Shown piece by piece: positions 8,702 through 15,527 of a DNA stretch of 64,000 bases. This DNA is from Caldilineae bacterium (GTDB lineage: Bacteria > Chloroflexota > Anaerolineae > Epilineales > Epilineaceae), in the NCBI GenBank assembly GCA_020634625.1, contig JACKBJ010000002.1, positions 186,001 to 250,000 of the forward strand, given 5' to 3'. The translations under genes and the position numbers were made by a program. The first letter of the stretch is position 1; each line of letters begins with the position of its first letter. Below the pieces are notes generated by a model. That model saw only the letters and a program-made list of their open reading frames with translations, had not been told where the DNA came from and searched no databases.

Positions 8702-8780
8702 CCGCACTCGAGAGGCTCGGTCCCGGGCTCCCCCCGGGGTTCGGCCGAAGCGGCCGACGACGAAAGGAGATGACGAAGCC

Positions 8781-10682
8781 ATGCTCGGGCGAGCGACACG
8801 ACACGATTCCCACCGAAGCGCGATCCGCCGCGAGGTTGCCGGATCGGGCACGGGTCGGCGTATCTCGACGGTCTGGCTGCTGGTCGGCTTGCTGGTCAGC
8901 CTGCTGATCCTGTCCCAGCTGGGTCGGGGCGGGCGCCTCGAAGCGCGCGCACGCGCGGTCCCGGCACCGCTCGGGTCGCCGGCCGAGCCGCTCGCCCCAG
9001 GGCTCGCGGACTTCGTCCGCGGCCCGGAGCAGCTGCTCCAGGATGCGGAGCTCGTCTTCGGCGCTGGCGCCGGACGCTTCGACACGGCGGCCTTCCTGGC
9101 AGGCCGGCCCGAGCTGCTGCCCGGGCCGCCGGCCGCGACGGCCGCCGCCATCGACGGGGTGGCGCGGCGGCACGCCATCGATCCGCGCCTGCTGCTCAGC
9201 CTGCTGAGCCTGGATCCGGCTGGGGAAGGCGTCGACACCGCCGACCGCGCGGCGCGCATCGCCGTCTGGCTGGCCGACGGCTACTACGGGCTCAAGCTCC
9301 GCGGCGAGGCCGATCTGATCTTCGCCGACGGCAGCCGCCAGCGAGGACCGGTCGAGGGCGGCGCCGCGCACTTCGCCGTCGCGCGCTATCTGGCCCGTCA
9401 GGGGACGGCCGTCGAGCAGCCAGCGCGACAGGCCCGTTTCGCCGAGCGCTACGCCGAGCTCTTCGGTGCTGCGCCCCGTCTGGAGGCACCGGTGCCGGAT
9501 GGGTTGCGGCAGCCGCCCCTCCTGCTGCCCTGGGCCGAAGGGCAGCGCTGGCACTACACCGGCGGTCCACATGGCGCCTGGGGCGTGGCCTCGGCCTGGG
9601 GTGCGGTCGACTTCGCCCCGCCCTCGCTCGTCGGCTGCCGGGCCGCTCCGGAATGGACCCTCGCCGCGGCGCCCGGACGGGTCACCTGGTCGGACACGGG
9701 TCTGGTGCTGGTCGACCTGGACGGCGATGGCAACGAAGGCACGGGCTGGGTGCTGGCCTACCTGCACATGGCCAGCGAGGGCCGGGTCGCGGTCGGCCGA
9801 TGGCTGGAGGCGGGCGAGCCGCTGGGGCACCCCTCCTGCGAGGGCGGTGTGGCCGACGGCGCGCATCTCCACTTCGCGCGGCGCTACAACGGGGAGTGGC
9901 TCCCGGCCGCCGGTGGGCCGGTGCCGATGGAGCTCTCCGGCTGGCGCTTCAGCTCCCTGGGCGGGGAGTATGACGGCAGCATGCAGCATCCCGAGCAGGG
10001 CGAGCGGATGGCCGTTACCAGCCGCCGCGGCGGCGCATCCGACCTGGTCAGCGATAACGGGCCGGCGCGCCGTGAGGCCCTCGCCAGCGCCTGGGCGGCG
10101 CTGTCCGCCGGCGCGCCGGCCCGACTCGAAGACGCCGACTCGGGGCTGTCGCGCGCGCCCGAACCGATGACCGAAGCGGCGCGTCCCGCCGCGCCGGCGA
10201 CTGCGGCCGCTGCCATGTCGGCGGCCGGCGGCGCCACGGGCGCGGCCACGATCGCCGTCCGAATCGCCCTCGAAGGCCGGGATGACGCGTCCACGCCGGT
10301 CGTGCTCGGCCTGGTCGGCGCCGCCGCGCCGCCACTGGTGTTGATGGCGCGCACCAACGCGGCCGGTGAGACCGGCGCCATCGCGCTTCCGGACGAGGCC
10401 CGCGGGATCTACGATCTGACCCTACGAGCGCCGGGCTTCGCGCCCGCCTTCGTGCTGGGTGTGACGATCGGCGAGCCGGGCCTCGAGATCGACCTCAGCG
10501 CCGGCGGACGGCTGCGCCTGGCTGCCGGCGAGCTCAACGGCGATGACGTGATCGACGGGCGTGACCTCGGCGCCTGGCTGACGCATTGGCGCGCCGGGCG
10601 TCCACTCGCCGATCTGGACGGCGATGGCTGGGCCGGACCGGGTGATCTCTGGCGGGCCATGAACGCCGCCGCGGGACGCTGA
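8781..10682 (+). CDS. Membrane-anchored M23-like peptidase-fold protein with C-terminal dockerin
   Basis: 633 residues. One membrane segment (about 30-47) leaves the rest outside the cell. Residues about 125-240 form a helical domain of unknown role. Residues about 245-395 are an M23/LytM-like fold: 'YLHM' and the hallmark H-L-H at 362-364. At the first metal-ligand motif the usual His of H-x-G-x-D is Trp273 (W-G-A-V-D); His264 in 'GGPHGAW' may substitute. A small beta domain (about 490-575) precedes a type-I dockerin (about 580-633) with two Asp-rich loops, 'NGDDVIDGRDL' and 'DLDGDGWAGPGDL'. Such a dockerin would dock to a cohesin; a cohesin-like protein is encoded at 303-902. AGGAG at 8765-8769 sets the ATG. 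A small UUCG-loop hairpin (10684-10695) follows the stop. Confidence 0.75.
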   Translation: MLGRATRHDSHRSAIRREVAGSGTGRRISTVWLLVGLLVSLLILSQLGRGGRLEARARAVPAPLGSPAEPLAPGLADFVRGPEQLLQDAELVFGAGAGRFDTAAFLAGRPELLPGPPAATAAAIDGVARRHAIDPRLLLSLLSLDPAGEGVDTADRAARIAVWLADGYYGLKLRGEADLIFADGSRQRGPVEGGAAHFAVARYLARQGTAVEQPARQARFAERYAELFGAAPRLEAPVPDGLRQPPLLLPWAEGQRWHYTGGPHGAWGVASAWGAVDFAPPSLVGCRAAPEWTLAAAPGRVTWSDTGLVLVDLDGDGNEGTGWVLAYLHMASEGRVAVGRWLEAGEPLGHPSCEGGVADGAHLHFARRYNGEWLPAAGGPVPMELSGWRFSSLGGEYDGSMQHPEQGERMAVTSRRGGASDLVSDNGPARREALASAWAALSAGAPARLEDADSGLSRAPEPMTEAARPAAPATAAAAMSAAGGATGAATIAVRIALEGRDDASTPVVLGLVGAAAPPLVLMARTNAAGETGAIALPDEARGIYDLTLRAPGFAPAFVLGVTIGEPGLEIDLSAGGRLRLAAGELNGDDVIDGRDLGAWLTHWRAGRPLADLDGDGWAGPGDLWRAMNAAAGR

Positions 10683-10745
10683 GGGGCTTCGGCCCGCCAT
10701 CTGCGCTCGTCTCGGCGTCCCGTCGGTGCAGGATGGCGACCCAGG

Positions 10746-10754
10746 TGCTACAAT
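10746..10754 (+). promoter_or_regulatory. Extended -10 promoter (TGC-TACAAT), leaderless arrangement
   Basis: TGC (10746-10748) plus TACAAT (10749-10754), then 9 nt to the ATG at 10764. Transcription would begin within about 3 nt of the start codon, so the mRNA is probably leaderless. No Shine-Dalgarno is present. Confidence 0.6.
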
Positions 10755-10763
10755 CGGCGCCTC

Positions 10764-13031
10764 ATGTCACCCCTGCTAGCCCTCGCATCTCCGGTCTCGC
10801 TGGCGCTCGCCGCCCTTGCGAGCCTCGTTCCCGCCTCGAGGCAGCGCTTCCGACCGCGACTGCTGCTGCCGCTGCTGGCGCTCGTCGCGCTCGGCGCCGC
10901 GGTGACGCAGCTGGCCATGCTCTGGGACGGCACGCGGGCGAGCCTGGGCGTGACGCTCTCGCCCTGGACCGCGCGCCTGTTCACCGTCGGGCCGCGTCTC
11001 GAGGTCGATGCCTTGGCGGCCTACGGCGTCCTCCTGGTCTGCCTGGCGAGCCTGGTGGCGCTGCTGCATGGCCTGCGGGATGAGTCCCTGGCGATCGAGT
11101 CGCTGGCCGGCCCCTTGGCGGTGGCCAGCAGCGCCACGCTGTTCTGTGCCGCCACGCGTTCGCCCCTCGGGCTGGTGTCGAGCTGGCTCTTGATGGACCT
11201 GGCGCTCTTCTTCGGCGCCGGCGTTCGCCGGCGTGGCCTCCTGGCTGGCCAGCTCGGACTGCTCTTCATCCTGGCCGGCCTCATGGGCCTGGCCGACCCG
11301 AGCCTGGTCGGCGGCGAGCTTGGCAGCTGGCCGCGCCTCTGGCTGCTGGCCGCGGCCGGCATCCGGATGGGGACCTATCCCTTCTCCTGGGCCCTGCCGC
11401 GGACTCGGATGGACGGTGTCTGGCGGGCCGGCATCCTGCGTCTCGGACCCGCGGTCGCCGGTGCCACGTTGGCCATCCGGGCTGGCGCGAGCCTCGGCTC
11501 GGGCAACGGGGTCGATCCGCTGTCGCTGCTGCCCGGCGCGCTCGCCATGCTCTTCGGCGGCCTCCTGGCCTGGCTCTCGGCGGAGCGCGGCACCGCGCTC
11601 GACTGGGCGTTCACCGCCGGAGCGGGCCTGCTGCTGACCGCTGCGGCCCTCGGAAGTCCGGTCGGCACGACGGTCGCGGCCCTGCTGCTGGCGGACCTGG
11701 TGCTCGGCCGCCTGGCGCAATACCTGGCCGAGGATACCCCCGGTCAAGCGCCGCGCCTTGCCTGGGGACTGTCGGCAGCCAGCCTGGCCGGCCTGCCGCC
11801 CTTGCTGGGCTTCTTCGCGCGCGTGCTGCTCTACCGGGCCCTGCTCGATGGCGGACATGGTTGGGTGCTGCTCACGGCGGCCCTGTCGACGGCGCTGACG
11901 GCGGCCCCCTTCGGTCGGCTGCCCGCCCTGTCTCCCAGGACCGAGGGCCCGAGCGCCTGGCAGCTGCTGCCGCTCGGCCCGGCGCTTCCGCTGGTCCTGC
12001 TCGGTCTGCTGTCCGGCTGGCTGCCGTTCGCCCTGTCCGGCGCCGAGTGGTCGCCGATGGCGGGGAGCGCGCGCGCCTTGCTCGGCCTGGATTGGCGCCT
12101 GATCTCGGCCTTGCTGGTGCCGCCGCTGCTGGGCTTCGCGATTCACCGCAGCGGATGGGGCAGCCGGCGGCCGCCCGTCGATGCGCCCCGCCGGCGTGTC
12201 AGCCGATTGCTGCGCCTGACCGAGCTCTTCGACGGCATGCGGACGGCCTTGATCCAGACGGGCCGGATGATCCATCGCAGCCTCGGGCTGGTCGAGGGGC
12301 ATCGCACCATGGCGTTGACCCTGCTGGCGGCCGTGGGCGTGGGCCTGACGGTCCTGGCCGGCGCCGGTCCCCTGCCCGATCCGGTCGGACCGGGTCTCGA
12401 CGGGGTGGGCATGATCCTCTGGGGCGTGGCGACGCTCATCGCGGTGGTCAACCTGCTCGTCACCCGGCGCCTGGTCACCCTGATCATCCTGTGGGTCAGC
12501 TACCTGCTCGTCGCGGCGGTGCTGCTGGTCAGCGGCGGCACGCCGACGCCGGCGGCGCTGGTCGTCAGCGCCCTGGTCAAGGGACTGGCCGGCATCGTCG
12601 TCGTGGCGATCCTGTCCATCAGCGTGGTTCAGCTCGGTGCGGACGGCGCGGCGGGGGCGGCGCGTCGCGCCCCGCTGTTGGCGGCCGAGCCGAGCGATCG
12701 CAACGAGACCCCCTTGCGCCTCCTGGCCCTGTGCATCGCCGTGCTCCTCACCGGCAGCCTGCATGCCACCACCCTGCAGCCGACGCTGCCGGACATGGTC
12801 CTGCGCCCGGCCCTGACCCTGATCGTCGGCGGGGTCTTGACCGCCATCTTCGCGCGCAGCCCGCTGCGGCTCGCCGTGTCGGTGCTGGTCGCCCTGTGCG
12901 GCTTCGAGCTGATCTATGCTCGGCTCGATCCGGGGCTGTTCATGACCGGTAGCCTGGCCGCGTTCCACATCCTCTTCGCCATCCTGGCCTCGCTCTATGT
13001 CGGGCTGGCCTTGGACCCCGAAACGGCATGA
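10764..13031 (+). CDS. Large complex-I/Mrp-antiporter-like membrane protein
   Basis: 755 residues, almost all hydrophobic, with roughly 20 membrane segments. The N-terminal two thirds resemble a divergent NuoM/N-type proton-conducting subunit: 'SSWLLMDLALFF' sits where such subunits have a Glu-containing TM5, and 'AAGIRMGTYPFSWALPRTR' where they have Lys plus 'PLHxWLPxA'. The usual key residues therefore appear as Asp and Arg. After a basic linker (about 465-500) a second bundle follows, whose last third ('ARSPLRLAVSVLVALCGFEL') looks NuoK/MrpC-like. It overlaps the next gene by ATGA. No Nuo, Mrp or hydrogenase gene lies nearby. I infer a proton- or sodium-linked membrane complex; the substrate and partner are unknown. 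Confidence 0.6.
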   Translation: MSPLLALASPVSLALAALASLVPASRQRFRPRLLLPLLALVALGAAVTQLAMLWDGTRASLGVTLSPWTARLFTVGPRLEVDALAAYGVLLVCLASLVALLHGLRDESLAIESLAGPLAVASSATLFCAATRSPLGLVSSWLLMDLALFFGAGVRRRGLLAGQLGLLFILAGLMGLADPSLVGGELGSWPRLWLLAAAGIRMGTYPFSWALPRTRMDGVWRAGILRLGPAVAGATLAIRAGASLGSGNGVDPLSLLPGALAMLFGGLLAWLSAERGTALDWAFTAGAGLLLTAAALGSPVGTTVAALLLADLVLGRLAQYLAEDTPGQAPRLAWGLSAASLAGLPPLLGFFARVLLYRALLDGGHGWVLLTAALSTALTAAPFGRLPALSPRTEGPSAWQLLPLGPALPLVLLGLLSGWLPFALSGAEWSPMAGSARALLGLDWRLISALLVPPLLGFAIHRSGWGSRRPPVDAPRRRVSRLLRLTELFDGMRTALIQTGRMIHRSLGLVEGHRTMALTLLAAVGVGLTVLAGAGPLPDPVGPGLDGVGMILWGVATLIAVVNLLVTRRLVTLIILWVSYLLVAAVLLVSGGTPTPAALVVSALVKGLAGIVVVAILSISVVQLGADGAAGAARRAPLLAAEPSDRNETPLRLLALCIAVLLTGSLHATTLQPTLPDMVLRPALTLIVGGVLTAIFARSPLRLAVSVLVALCGFELIYARLDPGLFMTGSLAAFHILFAILASLYVGLALDPETA

Positions 13032-14350
13032 TCGCCACCAGCCTTCTCCTGGCGCTGGCCCTGCTGCCCCTGTGTGCGGCGCTGCTCTGCATCTGGTTGG
13101 CGCCGCGCGATCCCGAGAAGTCCCTGAAGCTTTCCTATGGGGCGGCGCTGCTGCTCGTGCTGCTGGTCTCGCTCTCGGTGGTGGATGCCCGGATCGGGCT
13201 CTTCGCCGGGCGTGCCTTGGAGCTGCAGCCCATCGCCCAGCTGGGCGTTCAGCTGCTGGGTCTGGCGATGTTGGGCTTCCTGCTCTCGCTCAATCGGGCG
13301 CAGGCCCAGTGGCTGGAGGCCTGGCTGCCCCTGGCCTGGCTGAGCCTCTTCGGCCTGATCCTGTCGCTGCTCATCTCCTCGCTGCCGGTCGCCCTGCTCA
13401 TCTTCCTCGGCGCGGCCCTGCTCTGGGCCTTCGCGCTGCCGCCCTCGGCGCGGGCGAGCTCGGCCGGGGTGACCATGCGCTTCGCGGCGCTGATCTCGCT
13501 GACGCTGCCCCTGCTCCTGATCGCCTTCCGGCTTGCCGAGGAGCGCGCCGCAAACGACTCGGTCGAGCGGCTGGTCCTGGCCTTGGCCGTGCCGGCCTTC
13601 GGGCTCATCCTGGGCCTGATCCCCCTGCATGCCTGGACCCTGACCCTCGCCGGCGGCACGCCGCGCGCGATGGTGTTCGGCGTCATCTCCCTGGTGCAGA
13701 CCACGGGCTTCATGCTCCTCCTGCGCACATTGGCCGAGTACCCCTGGGCGACCGAAGTGGCCCGTGGCACGCTGGTGGCGGCCGGCGCCCTGTCCGCCCT
13801 CGTCGGCGGTTGGATGGCGCTCTCGGCCCGCCGCGACGATCCCGACGACTGGCTGGTCTACGCCGCCATCGCCAACAGCGGCATGCTCCTGGCCGGGCTC
13901 GGCACCCAATCCGAGGTGGCCGGGGCCGGCGTGGCGCTGCTGCTCTTCGCCCGCGTCCTGGCGCTGGTCTTGCTCGACCTGGCGCCCCGGGTGCCGCGGC
14001 TGCTGCGGCGACTGGCCTATGCGGCCGGTACGCTCGCCCTGGCGGGAACGCCCGGCCTGGCCGGTTTCCCCGGCCTGTGGCTGATCCTGCTCAAGCTGCA
14101 GGCGGGTCAGAACGGGGTGGCGAAGCCGGCCATCCTGGCCGGCAGCGGACTGCTCTTCGCGACGGCCGTGCGCCGCTGGCGGGCCGACACGGTCATCGAG
14201 GATGCGACCTGGATCGACGTGCCCGACCCGGGCGCGCGCCGAGCCGCGCTGATCCTGCTGGCGCTGCTCGTGTTGCTGGGCATCGCGCCCCAGATCGTCG
14301 CGCCCGCCTTCGGCATCGCCCTGCGCGACATCTTCTTCTCGCTTCCTTGA
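13028..14350 (+). CDS. Complex-I/Mrp-antiporter-like membrane protein, second subunit
   Basis: 440 residues, about 12-14 membrane segments. The segment 'GLILGLIPLHAWTLTLAGGT' corresponds to the conserved TM7 region of NuoL/M/N-like subunits (PLHxWLPxAH), and 'YAAIANSGMLLAGLGTQSEV' to the helix with 'YSS..H.G', here Asn for His. The start overlaps the upstream stop as ATGA, so the two proteins are made together and probably form one complex. No -10-like element separates them. The gene is followed by a sigma-70-type promoter for the S1 protein, which closes the unit. Loss of some canonical charged residues makes a conventional NADH dehydrogenase role unlikely; the actual role is unknown. Confidence 0.6.
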   Translation: MIATSLLLALALLPLCAALLCIWLAPRDPEKSLKLSYGAALLLVLLVSLSVVDARIGLFAGRALELQPIAQLGVQLLGLAMLGFLLSLNRAQAQWLEAWLPLAWLSLFGLILSLLISSLPVALLIFLGAALLWAFALPPSARASSAGVTMRFAALISLTLPLLLIAFRLAEERAANDSVERLVLALAVPAFGLILGLIPLHAWTLTLAGGTPRAMVFGVISLVQTTGFMLLLRTLAEYPWATEVARGTLVAAGALSALVGGWMALSARRDDPDDWLVYAAIANSGMLLAGLGTQSEVAGAGVALLLFARVLALVLLDLAPRVPRLLRRLAYAAGTLALAGTPGLAGFPGLWLILLKLQAGQNGVAKPAILAGSGLLFATAVRRWRADTVIEDATWIDVPDPGARRAALILLALLVLLGIAPQIVAPAFGIALRDIFFSLP

Positions 14351-14387
14351 GCCCCGCGGCCAGCACGTGCCGTGGCGGGTAGGGTGC

Positions 14388-14416
14388 TTGACTCCACCCT
14401 GGCGAGTCGCTTTAAT
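14388..14416 (+). promoter_or_regulatory. Sigma-70-type promoter of the S1-domain gene
   Basis: TTGACT (14388-14393), exactly 17 nt, then TTTAAT (14411-14416). This is the best two-box housekeeping promoter in the window. The start point should fall near 14423, inside the palindrome CCTTTAAGG (14420-14428), which could be an operator. Confidence 0.8.
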
Positions 14417-14422
14417 CTTCCT

Positions 14423-14532
14423 TTAAGGCTCGTCGGCTGCCTGCCAGCCGGTCGTGGCCTGCCGAAGCGCCGGCCAGCCCGAGGGCGAGCCGGCGGGAGT
14501 CGCCGAACGAAATGTTGAACGGGGACGGAGAC
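14423..14532 (+). promoter_or_regulatory. Structured 5' leader of the S1-domain gene
   Basis: About 110 nt of untranslated RNA with two visible stem-loops: a 6-bp CGGCTG/CAGCCG stem (14434-14450) and a 7-bp CGCCGGC/GCCGGCG stem (14468-14495). Ribosomal protein S1 genes are commonly autoregulated through their leaders; whether this one is remains inference. Confidence 0.35.
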
Positions 14533-15510
14533 ATGGGCACACAACCGCAAGAGCTGCCGCATGCCGAGTTCAGCGAGGACTATTGGAAAGCCCTGCTGGA
14601 GCAGGGTGAGGGTTCGGCCGAGATCCCGATCGGACCGGTCGAGGCCTTCGAGCCCGGCGACCTGGGAGCCGGCTACGCCAATGGGGCGCCCCGCGCCGTC
14701 AACCGGCGCGAGCCGGAGAAGTGGGACCAGCTGGATGAATGGCACGACGCTGGCAAGGAGTTCGTGGCGCCGGTGATCGGCTGCAACAAGGGCGGTCTGC
14801 TCGTGCGGGTCTGCGAGGGGCTTGGATTCGTGCCGGCCTCACAGCTGGTGGATCTGCCGCATTCGCTCGGCACGCCCGACCTGCGCTCCGATCTGGAGAA
14901 GATGGTCGGCCACGAGATCACGCTGCGTCTGATCGAGATCGATCGCGACCGCGATCGGGTGATCTGTTCTGAGCGCGCCACGCGCTGGCACGGCGGTGAT
15001 GCGGACGCGCGCCTGGCCAGCCTGCAGGAGCGCATCGGCGAGGACATCGAGGGCACCGTGCGCAGCGTCTGCGACTTCGGCGTCTTCGTCGACCTGGGCG
15101 GGATCGACGGATTGATCCACATCTCGGAGCTCAGCTGGCAGCGGGTGAGCCATCCCTCCGACGTGGTGGCCCTCGACGAGCGTCTGCGGGTGCGCATCCT
15201 GAACGTCGACCTCGAGGGACGCCGCGTGGGGCTCAGCCTCAAGCGGCTGCGCGACGACCCCTGGCAACGGGTGGCCGACCGCTATGCCGTCGGCGACGTC
15301 ATCGAGGCCAAGGTCACGAACGTGGTTCATTTCGGCGCCTTCGCGCAGGTGGACGAAGGCGTCGAGGGGCTCATCCACATCTCCGAGCTGTCGGACACCC
15401 CCTTTCTGTACGCCCAGCAGGTCGTCAGCGAAGGCCAGGTGGTGAAGGTGCGCGTCCTGCACATCGATCCAGGGTCCCGCCGTCTCGGCTTGAGCATTCG
15501 TCAGGCCTGA
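14533..15510 (+). CDS. S1-domain RNA-binding protein (ribosomal protein S1-like)
   Basis: 325 residues. Three S1 beta-barrels are visible: a divergent first (about 75-150, 'APVIGCNKGGLLVRVCEGLG'), then two canonical ones (about 165-240, 'GTVRSVCDFGVFVDLGGIDG'; about 250-325, 'AKVTNVVHFGAFAQVDEGVE'), each with 'GLIHISELS'. Three- to four-domain S1 proteins occur in many Gram-positive and Chloroflexota genomes and bind mRNA at the ribosome. The start is taken as ATG 14533 with GGGGA at 14521-14525; ATG 14512 in frame would add seven residues. It has its own promoter, and ftsK follows after 17 nt. Confidence 0.85.
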   Translation: MGTQPQELPHAEFSEDYWKALLEQGEGSAEIPIGPVEAFEPGDLGAGYANGAPRAVNRREPEKWDQLDEWHDAGKEFVAPVIGCNKGGLLVRVCEGLGFVPASQLVDLPHSLGTPDLRSDLEKMVGHEITLRLIEIDRDRDRVICSERATRWHGGDADARLASLQERIGEDIEGTVRSVCDFGVFVDLGGIDGLIHISELSWQRVSHPSDVVALDERLRVRILNVDLEGRRVGLSLKRLRDDPWQRVADRYAVGDVIEAKVTNVVHFGAFAQVDEGVEGLIHISELSDTPFLYAQQVVSEGQVVKVRVLHIDPGSRRLGLSIRQA

Positions 15511-15527
15511 GGCGAGGGACGCCGGCC

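Noticed and set aside
10776..12968. A 730-codon minus-strand frame opposite the complex-I-like gene
   Set aside because: Gln/Arg/Gly-rich antisense translation, as expected opposite a Leu/Ala-rich membrane protein.
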